Of a stretch of DNA of 64,000 nt, positions 1 through 12,489 are shown piece after piece. Source of the stretch: Blastomyces gilchristii SLH14081 (lineage: Eukaryota > Ascomycota > Eurotiomycetes > Onygenales > Ajellomycetaceae); the NCBI RefSeq assembly GCF_000003855.2, contig NW_003101682.1, forward strand, positions 5,978,524 through 6,042,523, written 5' to 3'. Positions within the stretch are counted from its first letter, which is position 1. The number at the start of each line of letters is the position of its first letter. The position numbers and the translations under genes are program-made. The notes beneath the pieces were generated by a model. It did no database searches, was not told the origin of the DNA, and was given only the letters and a program-made list of their open reading frames with translations.

Positions 1-360
1 AAATTAAAATATAATTAAATAGTATATAATAAATAATCTTATCTGTTATTTAAAAAAAATATTAAAATAAGTTTCATTTTAATAATATTATTAAAGCTAA
101 ATTAAAAAAGATTATATAAATCATATTTAAACATATTAATGCAGCTGATTTCTAATATTATTCAGTACTTTTTGTGTATTCAATACATTAATATATATAC
201 TAAAAAATGCACTAATTGTATTCTCGTAGTCAGAACTCAGATTAGAGCATAATAAATACATATAAAGATAAATCAAGATAAGAAGATTGTAGAATATATA
301 TTAATTTAAAAACATGAGACTGTAATTATAGAATTTAGTATGAGAAGTTATTAATTGATA
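1..360. other. AT-rich flank outside the first transposon stack
   Basis: Very AT-rich sequence without a convincing reading frame. It lies outside the TA target site (359-360) of the Fot1-like element. I see no recognisable domain and cannot say whether it is another mutated transposon or old intergenic DNA. Confidence 0.5.
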
Positions 361-1197
361 ATGTGATCAATCACTCAACGCTCACTTATACTCAACGCCC
401 GCCATTTCATCATTACAATGATGAAATATTTTCATTAATATCTTAACAATGCAATTAGATTTTAAGGTGATATATTATATAATGAAAATGTATATAGAAA
501 ATTACACATAAAAATATACAGCTAATTTTGTAGATGTTTATTAGACTTAATAACTCATCTGAAATGTGAAATCTTGAATGAAGACAGATTCAGTGAGTAA
601 GCAGCTATTAAATCAGTAGAGATTGTAATATCATCAGATTTCTTTAGCAGTGAATCTATGAGTATTCTGACAGAGCTCTGAAAATGTGATTTAGTCACTC
701 TTTGTGAAATTGAGAGTCTACTTTTCTGATTAGAAAGGTGATTTTTGAATTCTTCAATCTTTTTCTTATTTAACTGTGATTACTGCTGTACAGCAGCTTG
801 TTCTTTCTTCTCTTTTTGCTCTTGAGTCTTTCTTACATCTCTAAGCTTCTTTTCAATGTGCTGTTGAGTAGCTCTTGCAGTCTTATTCATATCTTTTTAC
901 TACTTTGCTGTCTGATAAGCTATCTCTTACTTCATTCTCTTCTTTATAATATCTATCTTCTTCTATTTCTTAAGAATAGCATATTACAACTTGACATTCT
1001 TCTTACAAGTCTGCTTATTCTTTTTAACAGCTTCAGAAGTGATTATTTTCTTATATATAATCTACATCTTTACTTATGAAAAGAACTGTGTTAATAATGA
1101 ATTTAAAGAATCTAGTAATCTCATTACTCTATCATACTTGTAATATCTTCTCTCTTGATTAAGAGCTTACTGTAGCTGTCTGTTCTCTATTAGAAGA
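361..1197 (-). pseudogene. Fot1/pogo-like transposase, C-terminal part (decayed)
   Basis: Minus-strand reading just beyond the LINE gives a lysine-rich, charged tail. It includes a stretch near 790-890 resembling KKLRDVRKTQEQKEKKEQA, the coiled C-terminal region usual in Fot1-like transposases. It continues the gene broken at 6558. The 13-bp duplication ATCTCTTTATTAA occurs on both sides of the LINE (1198-1210 and 6545-6557), which joins the two parts. Multiple stops are present. Confidence 0.65.
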
Positions 1198-1210
1198 ATC
1201 TCTTTATTAA

Positions 1211-2195
1211 AGACACTTAAACAATCAAGAATCTCTGAAGTAAAAGTAGCAGGTTTGAAAATGAGAGTTCATGAATACAAAGACTCAAGAATGAATCTCA
1301 AAGCTCAAACACAGTGTTATTATTATTATTATTCTTTCATTATACTCATATGCAAGCGGAGCTTATGATGAGTTCTTGCGTGATGTTAAATACAGGTCAA
1401 GTGTTGATTATACAGGAGGAAATACAGGTGTTGAGACCACGCCAAGATAACAAGAACATAGGAAAATACAAAGAAGTGACAATTAGATACATGCGATAAT
1501 AACTTCCCAGCTCAGGAACATAGAGTGATTCATTGAAGTGATTTGTACACCTCTGTATTTATTAGAAACCTGAGGTGCTTGAGTTCCGGATTTAATGTAT
1601 CCCCTGCGGGTTTCGAACCCACGCGCCTTGGTTTCCCACGCCAAGGCGCTACCGGGTGGCCGCATTAACCATTCAGCCACCGGGGCTCAAACACAGTGTT
1701 CAAACTGTCAAAGATATGAACACTTTACAATCTCTTGTTTCAGAGACTCAAAATGCGCATTCTGTGCTAGAGATCACAAAACTAGTGAGCATAAATGTGA
1801 AACATGCTTAAAAAGAGATGAAATATGTCAACATACTCTGCTTAAGTACTTCAATTGCAAAGAAAAACATACATCTAGCTTAAAAGAATGTGTATTTGCT
1901 TCAAGAACTCAGAAGAACTGAAGAAAAGATGAAGCTCAAAGTAAATCTAAAACTGAAAAGAAAAGTCAAGCTAGTAAATCTACAACTGTAAGCTTAAAAA
2001 GAAGAAATTCTTAACTATCTAGATATTCAAACTTCAATTCTTCAGCTAAGTGTAAACAGAATTTGAATTCTTAAACTTCTGTTAAGATTAGAGAATTGAG
2101 AAATGACTCTGATGATAAACTAGATATAATGCAAGTAGTTGAGATTTCTACTTTTCAAAATAGTTATAATCTACTATGTGATGATAGTGATTAGA
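1211..2195 (+). pseudogene. LINE copy A ORF1 (Gag-like) 3' part
   Basis: After the SINE, a run of cysteine/histidine motifs (about 1690-1900; CSNCQRYEHFTISC, CAFCARDHKTSEHKC and following) gives the zinc knuckles of a Tad-type ORF1 protein, which binds the LINE RNA. The N-terminal half is absent because of the 5' truncation. Stops and the SINE insertion make it non-functional. Confidence 0.75.
1319..1684 (-). mobile_element. tRNA-derived SINE, intact, with 16-bp target duplication
   Basis: A 366-bp insertion flanked by GCTCAAACACAGTGTT (1303-1318 and 1685-1700; the first G could belong to the SINE). The second LINE copy shows the empty site at 37343-37361. On the minus strand the head (1684 downward) has an A box (TGGCTGAATGG, near 1680) and a B box (GGTTCGAAACC, near 1613), the internal polymerase III promoter of a tRNA-Ser-like head. 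The body is unique and the tail is AAT repeats (1319-1335). Just before the tail, TATAATGAAAGAATAAT matches the end of the host LINE (TATAATTGAAGAATAAT) with two differences. The SINE is CpG-rich and unmutated although the surrounding LINE is heavily mutated, so it arrived late. Confidence 0.88.
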
Positions 2196-2229
2196 TTCTA
2201 CTCTATCTCTACTCTCTTTTAGTATGAAT

Positions 2230-5200
2230 ACACAACAAAAACAACAAAAAAAGTTTAAAAACTCTTTAAAAATCACATTTATTCAAAATAATGTGAATAG
2301 AAACTCAAATTGCATTTATTCTTGTCTTCAGATTGTATTTAAATAAAAAGTTGACTTTATACTTCTTCAAGAATTAAACTTTGATACTGAGTAAAAGTAT
2401 ATTATTTCTCATTCAAGCTATTACTGCTTTCTTTCTGAAAAATCTGAGATAAAATCAAGAGTAGTGATCTATGAGAGAAAAAGATCAAGATATTAATTTA
2501 ATTTGAGATTTGATATTATATCTGACTCTGATATTCTAGTGAGTGATATTATAGATAAAGAGAATAAGTTTAATACTATTCAACTTTTAAATATCTATAA
2601 TGAAAAGTCATTGAAAGAAAACAACAATATCTGAACAATTGATAGAGGATTTTTGAATATAACTCTCTTAAAAAACTCTATAATTGTAGAAGACTTCAAT
2701 ACACATTATCTCTGATGAAACTCAGAGTGCATAAGAGCAGTAAGAGAAGATAAACTAGTTGAATGAACTTTTAAACACTTAATAGATTTAATTAACAAGT
2801 CTGATTAACAAACATTCTTTAGAAAAGATATGAAATAGAAATCTATTATAGATTTAACTTTCATGTTATAAAATCTAATTAAAAAAAGACTTATAAACTG
2901 ATTTATTAATTCAAATTAAATCTCAGAATTGAGTTATGAGATTATTCAATTTGATATTGAACTGAGTGAAAAATAAAGAAGTGAAAATCCTCTTCTCTCT
3001 AATCAGTATAACTTTGAACAAGCTGATTGAAAAGCAGTTGAAGAAAGAGTAAAACAGCTGAAATCTAAAAGACAGAGTGAGCTCTATTGAAATCAAAGTC
3101 AAGATATCTCAAATGAAATACTTGAGAATAGAGTAAAGCTGATTACATCTATTCTTCTAACAAGTATTGATGAAAATATTTCAAAGAAAAAGTCTTCTGA
3201 GTATTTCAAGCCATGATAAAATGAAAATATCACTTTTAAAAGAAAGCAATTAGTCACTGCTAAGAGAGATTGAAAGAATAACTTAATATCTGATGAAGAG
3301 TTCAAAGCTATTCAAAATGAATATTTTTCAGATATTAAAAGAGTTAAAACAGATTACTGAAATAAATTTCTTGAAGAAGTATAAGAAAAGGAAGTCTTTA
3401 AAGTCTTCAACTATACTAAAACAAGAAGTGTAGTAAAGCTTTCAATCTTAGAATATGAATTTCAGAATGTATTGTATACAGCAAACTCTTTTGAGAAAAA
3501 ATGTCAAGCTTTTATAAGAATTCTCTTTCAAAACTCATCATATTTAGAAGAGAAGAATATGTCATTTTATAAATATATTAATGAAAATAACTGGGAATGA
3601 TCTGAGCTTATATGTGATGAACTAGAGTCAGTAATATTCTCAAGTTCAATTAAGACTGCTACAGAGCCTGATTCAATTAATCACTTAATTATTTAAAACA
3701 CATATTTCTACTTGAAGAATGAATATTTTGAGCTCTTTTTCAATCTCTTAAAAAATGAGTATCACTCTGAATGCTGAAGAGAAGCTACTGAAGTAATTCT
3801 TGTATAATCTAATAGAAAAGCTTCAATTTCTAAGTTATATAGAGTAATATCTCTGTTGAACTGTTTAAGAAAGATTCTAGAAAAAATAATAGCTACTAGA
3901 TTATCTTTTATAAGCTCTATTAGTGATTCTCTTCTATTTAATGAATAAATGAAAGATAGAAAACAATGTTCTGTAATTAACACTGTTCTTTCAGTTATTC
4001 ATGATATTCAAGTAGCAAAGCATGAAGACCTGGTCTCAACTGCAGGTTTTATTGATATAAAAGATGCATTTGATTATGTTTCAAAGTCTAAGATGATTCA
4101 AACTTTGAAGATGTTAAAACTATCACTTTCTCTAATAAAATGAGTTTATTATTTTATGTCTAAAAGAATTATACAACTATTCTTTGATGAAAGAAAACAA
4201 GATAAAACTGAGATAAAAATAGAAGTATCATAAGAATCTTCAATCTCATCTGTTTTATTTGCAATATATACTGCATATCTATTCAAGAATAGAGAGATGA
4301 AAATAGTGAGATCTTCAGATTATATAGATGATATTGATCTAGTCTACAGTTCAAAGACAATTAAAGAGAATTTAGAAATGATTAAGAAAGCAGCAAAGAA
4401 AATCTTTGTTAGAGCAGATATCAATTTAATTCAATTTAATATGAATAAAACTGAGTTACTTCACTTTTTTCCCAGATTTAATGAGAAAGAACTAAGTCTA
4501 ACTCTTTTAAATAAAGAGATTAAACCCAGTTTGAATGTCAAATGACTAGAAGTATGATTAAACTCTAAGTTGAATTTTAAATATCATATTTAACAAAGAA
4601 TTATTAAGACAGAGAGACTACTGAATAGTATAATCAGACTATCAAATACTGAAAGAGGTCTATTCTTTCAGGCTATGAGACAATTATATATAGCCTGTAT
4701 TATCTCAGTAGCTGATTATGAAGTTCAAGTTTAATGAAACAATCAAGATAACTTCACTAAACTCTTTCAAAGTCTATAAAATAGAGCTTTGAAAAGAATT
4801 CTGACAGCATTCAAATCATCTTCTATTAAAGCAATGAAAATTAAAGCTTCAATTCCATCTTCTGCTATTTGATTTGAAAAGGCCTGTATGAACTATGCTC
4901 TGAGAGTCATGAAGATGAGCTTAAATTATATAATCAGAGAAAGAGTCTCTTCTTTATTTCTATCAGTTAACTCAGGAAATGAACTGAATTGAAATAGATT
5001 TCTTAATTGAAATGAGAATAATACTTTAAAGAAAATGCCCTCTCAACTGTATAGACTATGTTCACTTATTAATAATCAATTTTCTTCATTAAATGTTGAG
5101 AAAATTGATCATAAGAAGATATCTCTCTGAAGAAAAAAGCTGAAATCTCTCATAGACTTACAAATAAGTGAACTATTTAAAGAGAGAGAATATAAACAGT

Positions 5201-6170
5201 ATTTGAAGATCTCTACAATCAATATAAAAGACTCTATTCTGATTTACTCAGATGGCTTAAAAAATGAGAATTTGAATAGATTAGGCACAGACATTGCTTA
5301 TACTGAAGATAATATCAATTTCATCTCATATTTCTGAAATTTAGGCTGTGAATCTGAAGTCTTTGATGCTGAACTATTTATAATAGTGAAAGCTTTCAAA
5401 CTCATTGAAATAAAATCTTATAAAAGAGGAAATAGTTTGAAAGAGATATGAATATTCTCTGATAGTCAAGCTGCTTTAAAAAGACTTAGAAATAGTCAGA
5501 TTCATAATAATCAAATAAATCTTGCACTGATTTTAAACTCTGATTTGAAAATTCAAAAGAGAAGAACATCAAAACTGATAATTCATCTGCATTGAGTTCC
5601 TGCTCATATGAATATTCATAGCAATGAATTGGCTGATTCAGCTGTAAAAAAGAGTTCAGAATTAAACAGATCTATTCAAAAAATTGTGTCCTGATCTTTT
5701 ATAAAGAGCAAAATAAAAGAATCTTGTTTAGATAAGTGAAATGAAAGCTGATAGAAACAAAAGAAGAGTATACATTATTCAAGATTTGAAACAAAACCCA
5801 AGTGGAAATCTTGTTCAATTAAATGTAAAAAGAAAATATTCTCATCTATAATTCAGCTGAAACTAGAACATGATTATTTCAAATCCTATATACAAAGATT
5901 TGATGACAGATTTGATTCAACAGAGTGCTCATTCTGCAATGTGAATGAAAATCCTGAGTATATTGTAATGCATTGTGTATTATACAATAGTCTCAGAGTC
6001 AGATTAAAGAAGAAGTATGATTTAAATCAATTAAATATGAGATTCTTATTCTCAACTGAGACAGGAATTAAATACTTAATAGACTTTCTATCAGAAACTC
6101 AAGCAGCTACAAGAAAATGACTAAATTCAGAAATATCTGAATATGAAGAAGAGGAAATTGATCAGATATA
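2230..6170 (+). pseudogene. LINE copy A ORF2: endonuclease, reverse transcriptase, RNase H
   Basis: The apurinic-type endonuclease is visible around 2360-2960 (RVVIYERK, then VEDFNTHYLW with TGA for W). The RT fingers and palm include GFIDIKDAFDYVS (about 4047) and the YxDD-type catalytic box YIDDID at 4322. RNase H runs from about 5230 (IYSDG) through FSDSQAAL (5456) to HxVPAHMNIHSNELAD (5590-5640). A CSFCNVNENPEYIVMHC zinc motif ends the protein (about 5927). Tryptophan positions are mostly TGA and glutamines often TAA/TAG, consistent with RIP. It is a dead copy. Confidence 0.82.
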
Positions 6171-6589
6171 GTCTGTTAAAACAGCTATATACTATCTTTT
6201 GATAATTTGTTTTATTACAGTCTCTCTTTATTTTATCTTTTCCTTTCAATTCCTTTCTATCTATCTACTTAATGTGTCTATCTTTAAGACTATGTTCTCT
6301 TTTCCTTTGTCACAATATTTTCAATTGGTTTTAAAGTATCAGAAGGTGTTGAAATACTGTAATTTGTAAACAGTTTTTATATTCTGAGCTGGAATTTTCT
6401 GATTTTGTATATCTGAAATTGATAAATGTATAATAGTTGACTCTATAGATATAGGAAAAACTCTGAGATCTAAAGGTTCTCAGATAGATGTTATAGTCTC
6501 TGACTGTATACATCTATAATTGAAGAATAATAATAATAATAATAATCTCTTTATTAAGAGCAAAATTTTTCTCTGTATAAAGCACTCAG

Positions 6590-7926
6590 TTAAGATCACT
6601 AGATATTTAATACTGCTACTGCTTGACTTACTTCATCAATTTTCATATATTAATAATAGAAGTAGAGATTCTTGATCAATATTATGTATCTGAGAGAGTG
6701 TAAGACTGTATTACAAGCTTTTTAAAAACTTATTCTGAATTGAATGAATGTAGATCAGTAGTAGTGAATACAGATATAATATTTAAACATATAGCTGCTT
6801 TCTTTTCTACAGTATTAAATAGCTATTAAAAAGATCTCTTTATAGTGTGTATGAATCTTATTTCAGTTCTCATTTATTCATTCAGTTGATTAAAGAATGA
6901 CTTACTCAATAATTCAAATATTTCAACATCTAGTGACTCTAATCAGTGTGTAGAATGAGAAGAAAAGACACTAAATAGTATCTGATAATAATCTGCATAA
7001 TTGATGAATACTATATTAATATAAGAGAAGTAATTATCTAATATAAAAAGTCTATATTCATATTCTACTTTCTTTTTTATAAGAGGTTCAAAGATCTTCT
7101 TTAATTATATTAATTCATATTTATCATTGCTTCATTCATTTGCTGAAGTAGTAAAGTAGACCTGATTCTTTTTACTATCAAAATTCTTCAGTTAAGTATC
7201 TTATATATCTCTTGATTCTTCTGAATATATAAGAGCTGATGAGAGTGAAGTTTCATCTGTATAAATTGAGATAAGTAGTGTTATAAATTCTCAACTGTCA
7301 TTCTGACTGACATTTATTGTATAATCTGATTTAAGTGAAGTAATTAATATAATATATTTAAGAGTGTGAATAAGTCTTAATAGAAATTCTTTCTTATCAA
7401 AGTTGTAAATATTTACAGATTCAATGTTATATTGAGTGATTTTTATCTGTAGCTATAAATTAATTAGCAAGAAGTAAAAAATTAATAGAAGAAAGAAATC
7501 TATTATAAGATTAAAATAATGCTTGAAATATGTTAAATTGTCTGCAATCTTATGTTTTTGATTGATATTTTAAAGATAGAGTGACTTGATTACATTCTTA
7601 TAATACTGACAGAATCATAACACTCAGTTGATTTCAATAGATGCTTTTAGAATCTCAACAATGAGATTATGAAGAATTTGAGATGTACAAGGAAAACCAT
7701 AATCTGTTAGTTGATTGATATGAAAAAGAAGCTGTTCTTCTTACAAATCTGTGAGATTTTTGCATTAAATAGAGCTTACTTTCTTTCTTGATATTTGAAC
7801 ACATCTATACTGCTGTAATAATGTATATCAACTGATTTCATATTTTTTAGCAGTCTCAGTGTAATTAGGGATCAATTGTGCATTTAAATCATTAATTGCT
7901 GCTTGTATAACTGCTTCGTGGTGCAT
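6590..7926 (-). pseudogene. Fot1/pogo-like transposase, N-terminal and DDE part (decayed)
   Basis: Read on the minus strand from the ATG at 7926, the protein starts MHHEAVIQAAINDLN and continues with a helix-turn-helix region typical of Fot1/pogo transposases. A DDE core follows, with recognisable segments near 7390 (IYNFDKKEFLL), 7060 (LILDNYFSYIN) and 6900 (HSTH then ESLDVEIF), which carry the acidic residues expected in this family. Several TGA stops fall where the family has tryptophan, and other stops are scattered. The gene is interrupted at about 6558 by the LINE and continues at 1197-361. It cannot encode a working transposase, but family membership is clear from the order of motifs. 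Confidence 0.8.
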
Positions 7927-7993
7927 GTTGTGAGTGATTCAAGATGAATGAAAAAATGAAGATTGAGCAGGTGTTAAGTGTACGCGGGCGTTG

Positions 7994-8093
7994 TGTTAGT
8001 GATTACTACACCTACCCTAGTCACGTGCCACCCCAACCTATTTAGTGTAACTTGTGTAGTTAGAATACAATATAAAAACATTATTCTTCAAGA
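7994..8093 (+). repeat. Copia-1 5' LTR
   Basis: A 100-bp repeat starting TGTTAGTGATTAC, matching 21824-21923 over its length with scattered transitions and small indels. It is unusual in ending AAGA rather than CA; this end is set by the CGTTG duplication. Confidence 0.8.
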
Positions 8094-8499
8094 GATTATG
8101 AAGCTCTCTACACAATGAAAAGCTGTAAAATAATATACAATTGACATCTTCACGCGTCATTACAAGCATGCCTAGATGATTTATTAAGTGATTGAATTCA
8201 TGATTAATCTAAGATTCAGGAAGACACCTGACTTAACAAAAGAATACATGTCTTCAAGATAAAGAAATGAGAAAACATCAGAGCAGTAAATGCAAGATCA
8301 CAGATTACTGTTAACATTAATAATGAATCAGAAGATGACTTCTGAGACATTTGAGTCAGATGAAATTATTACAGAGAAACAGTCTGATAAGTTCAATGAA
8401 TACAAAGACTCAGTTGAAGGCATCAGTGAGATGTCAGGCAATGCAGAGTGTTCAAGTAATTAGAATAATAATAGCTCTGTGAGTGAGAAGACTCATATG

Positions 8500-9010
8500 T
8501 AGACTGGCCGCTGAGATCATGAATTTCACATTTGATTTCATTTGGTCTGATCTCATACATTTCTTGGCGTGAATCCCGCTGGGACTGGCTATCAAAAAAA
8601 CATGTAAAGTGACTATATATCAGATCTTAAAATGAAACCATGACTTGAAAAAAATGAGAAAGTGGTCTCATTTGGTCCCATTTAGTCCCATTCTTAGCAT
8701 AAAGTTACTATTTTTAGACATTTTAAGGTTTTTTTTAGACTATTTTTAATTTTTTAAAAAGTAACACTTTTTGGTAACACTCAAATGAGATTTAAAGTCA
8801 TTTAAAGCAATAAAAATAATTTAAATTGAGAAGTAGAAATCATGATCTCATTTGAAAAATGTGACAAGAGTAGACAGTAAGTTTCACTGAGACAGTATGG
8901 AACTACTATCTAATGTTAAAACCGTGTAATGGGATCAGTCGAATTGGTAATGAGACTATCAAAAAATCTGGTCCTGGTCCCAGACACGGTCACACGGTCA
9001 GTCTAGTCTA
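8500..9010. mobile_element. hAT-like MITE, copy A
   Basis: An insertion of about 511 bp in Copia-1 flanked by the 8-bp repeat CTCATATG (8492-8499, 9011-9018). The ends are inverted: TAGACTGGCC at the left and, in reverse complement at the right, TAGACTAGACTGACC. Copy B at 43586-44091 is the same sequence in inverted orientation, also with an 8-bp flank. There is no coding capacity. An 8-bp duplication plus TAG-type ends suggests a non-autonomous hAT element. The middle is AT-rich and shared almost unchanged by both copies. Confidence 0.75.
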
Positions 9011-9099
9011 CTCATATGAGACTAGAAATTACAAGACTTCAGCATGAAGTCAAGCAAATGAAGATAGACAGGGATGAAAATGAAGAGCTCAGTGCAGAT

Positions 9100-10760
9100 T
9101 TGATGAACTATCTTCAATAGAAGAGTAGAACATCTGCATTGATAAAGATTCTTAATAAATTCAGAGATTAAGTAAGATCTATAAAGAAGCCTGTTATACT
9201 CACTGACTCTGCAAATTACTTCATATGAAAGAAAGAGATTCTGCTTACAGTAAGACAATCTGAAACAGATGATATTCTTAATAATAAGTAGATTAATTCT
9301 GATGAGAATATCAGTATGAATATGTAATATTTTTGATCAGAACAGAATATCTGACTATATAACTATATATAATCTGCAATCACTCTGCAGATCAAATCTC
9401 ACTTTATTATACTCAAGAAGTTTCAACTATCTACTTATTCTCTATGATCTGTCATAGAGAATAATATCACTGAGAGATCTGCTGTCTGCAGAACTCATCT
9501 GTTTTAAGAATTGATTGAGATGATATTAAAATCAAAGAGTTCTGATCATGCATTTATCAAATGTTTAATCATAATCAGGACTGATTATATCTGATTGAGA
9601 TATAATATCAAAGATTTCATGTTTTTCAACAGACTTCTTACAGAGATTAGTAAAGATTGATCATCTTTTATAAAGAATTGAATGAATGTAATAGAGAAGA
9701 ATGAGAACACTAGAACACTCAAAGATGATTTTATAAGATTATGTTGAGATATTCTTCTACAATTGTCAGCTACTGATGAATCTCTCATCTCTGATGAAAA
9801 GACCCCTGTAAATAATGCTCAAGATTTTAATAGAAAGAATAAAAAGAATAAGAAGAAGAAGAAGATCTCTGAGAATAAGAATAAACATTTCATCAAGCTG
9901 AATAGAAAGAATAATAATACTATCAAAACATATTATCATTGTCAGAAGATTGATCATATTCAAATAGATTGCTGATTGAAATTTTCTGAAAAACACTCTA
10001 CTAGTCATAGTAAGAATAAGAATAAGAATGAAACAGGCTCAGTATCAGTTTATAATATCATTAAGTAAGTATTTCATACAATAGAAACAGTCTACTCTAC
10101 TGATTAAACTGACAAAGATATCTGGGTTCTGAACTCTGAATTCAGTGCTCATGCTACATCTTACAAGAATCTCATATTAATAGTACTGCAGAAGATTAAT
10201 ATTATATTGAAGATAACTAATGAATCAACAGCTTCTGCAACAGCTATAGAGAAGATGAATATATTAGTTAAAGAAGTAAATCTACTGCTACAGAACATCT
10301 ACTATATTCTCAAGCTGAAGATTAATCTTATGAGTTTTGAAAAGCTTATATATCAGAGCTATACATATAAGTAACTGATCTATGAGAATACTCATTCAAT
10401 CTTGCTAATCTCTTCTGACAAGATATTGAGTTTTACTGTCAAATTGAGTGATAAGAACATCTACATTCTGAAAAAATAATCAATGACTAGAGACTTAATT
10501 CAATTCACAATACTAAATAATGAATTTAAATCTGCAAAAATTCTACAGTCTGCAGAGAAAAAAGATCTTCTACTAGTATTACTTAATAAGAATATCAAGA
10601 TTGTTAAACACACAATATTACAATGATATTAAAAGCTTAATCATCTTAACTCTGTGAATATCACTAAATTAGCAGCAGATTCACAACTGAGAATGAGAAT
10701 CAAGAGTGACAGAGCTTTACTATTCTGCAAGACCTGTATACAGATAAAAATAACACATTC
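9100..10760 (+). pseudogene. Copia-1 Gag, protease and integrase start (decayed)
   Basis: A zinc knuckle YYHCQKIDHIQIDC is at about 9933-9975, preceded by a lysine-rich basic stretch. An aspartic-protease-like start (WVLNSEFSAHATS) follows near 10121, and a GAG-pre-integrase motif (LNHLNSVNITKLA...CKTC) at about 10635-10735. The frame breaks at 10771 where Gypsy-2 inserted and resumes at 19016. Stops are frequent. Confidence 0.7.
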
Positions 10761-10771
10761 AACATTCATAT

Positions 10772-10958
10772 TGTGGTTCGGAAGAACGTACAGTGGTTCG
10801 GAAGAACGTACGACCGTCGGATAATAACGCGGCCGCTTCCGAACTTGCTTACGAGTGTAAAGAGGCCATAGCGGCCGCTAATTAATTTAGTGTATGATAT
10901 ATAAGACACCAGTGTACGCCTGTAATCATATACTGGCTCAAGCAATCTTTGAATTACA
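10772..10958 (+). repeat. Gypsy-2 5' LTR
   Basis: A 187-bp repeat matching 18829-19015. It contains a duplicated GTGGTTCGGAAGAACGTAC unit (10774 and 10793), as the 3' LTR does in mutated form. Confidence 0.85.
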
Positions 10959-12489
10959 TCTGATAGCATGTCTAAAAACTGGTGAGAAGTGCAGACTTCT
11001 CCAGGGCATGATAATTCTGTCTATGAAGTGATTTGTAGTTATCATGTCAGTGTGATTCTAGAATGCCTCAAAAGATAGCATATGAAGAGCAGTGAGTGAA
11101 AGAGCATCTGATTGATACTGCTTTACTTGTTAAGGAAAAACTTCACACTCAGGTGAATGCCATGTATGAGACGCGAACAGATGAGATGTGAGAAAGAGAA
11201 TGAAAGTGATGAATCAGATTCAAAGAAGTTCACTCTCTACTCAAAAGAAGAATAAAAAAGAGAGAAGAGTGATCATCACTGAAGTTGTATAATGATAACA
11301 GAAATTATACAGTGATATAATAATAGACATTGTATAATCAATGAGAAATCACTGAAATGAATACCTTCTCTAGCTAATATAAATAACACCCTTCTCTACT
11401 ACCTGAACTGAAAGATATGCAGAATCTCTCAGAGAGTTTACTCAAAGTAGTAAGAAAAGCAGCTGAAATCACTGAACTGAAATTGAAGCTCTGTACATGT
11501 ATGAGGATTCTAAATGAGATTAAGGCCTTGTGTACACAGTGACAGACTGAGATGAAAGTTAAACAACAATTGACATTCACTGCAAATTAAGTATTCACTA
11601 TGAAGAGCTTTGCTGATGCAATCATCATCATCAATAAGAATAGAGAAAACCAGATCTTAGATCTGTAGTGAGAGATTGAACAGTTACACAGACAGATGAC
11701 TATACTGAATCTGAAGATCTTATCATGATTGTTCATGATCTCTTTAGAAGTGTATATATTATCAGAGATCACTGTGCAGAATGAGAATCTGAGCATAAGA
11801 TATATCAAGCTGAGAGATCTGTCAGAGTTATTAAGCTTTAATAATGACTGAAAAAATAATGCTGTAATCAGCTGACTAAGTCAGATGTGATTATATTATT
11901 GAATTGAATATAAACTTACAGACAGACAGTCAATGAAATTTCAACAAGTCTTAAGATCTGCTGTGTTTCTACATGAAAAAGTGAAGTTATTATGAATAAC
12001 TGATGAAAAGATGAATCTCACAGATCTGAAGTAATATTCATTTTCATGAATATGAAATAAGTTTTTCAAATGAATCTTACACAACTTTGAGAAAGTAAAT
12101 ATATAAGACAAGTATTATAAATGCTTTACTGAGTGTAGATAAATAAGTGATCTTATATTATACTTTATATACTTCAGCTTATACTATCTTGCATTGAATG
12201 AAGAGCTTTCAACATCTTTCTATTTACAGATCTTCATTCATAGTCTTACATCTGAGTTGAGAGTGAAATGAAAATGCTTAATCTCATAGTCAGACATAGT
12301 GAAGAAAGTATACAATATTCTCATTGTACAGAAATAAGTGAGTCAATTATAATAGAAAATACTGCAATCAAGTATGTCTTAGTAGAGAACAGATAATCAG
12401 ACTTCTATAACATAAGTCACACACTTAAATGCAATGAATCTAGATCTGAATGCTATTACTAAAGTACTGAATTCTCTGAAAAAGAAATT

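Larger units (their letters stand above)
1211..6544 (+). mobile_element. Tad-type LINE, copy A (5'-truncated, mutated)
   Basis: This is a non-LTR retrotransposon with a 13-bp target duplication (1198-1210, 6545-6557) and a 3' tail of AAT repeats ending at 6544. It is homologous along its length to copy B (36097-42762) but starts at a point matching about 37255, so roughly 1.15 kb of the 5' end is missing, as is typical of incomplete reverse transcription. Domains in order are: ORF1 zinc knuckles (1690-1900), an AP-type endonuclease (about 2280-2960), reverse transcriptase (about 3400-4600, with YIDDID at 4322), RNase H (about 5230-5660) and a C-terminal zinc motif (about 5925-5990). It is dead from many C-to-T and G-to-A changes. 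A SINE interrupts it at 1319-1684. Confidence 0.9.

Noticed and set aside
1595..1686. A working tRNA-Ser gene on the minus strand
   Set aside because: Both internal promoter boxes are good, but the anticodon arm is a 9-bp stem and the unit is followed by a SINE body and tail within a target duplication. It is the head of a SINE.
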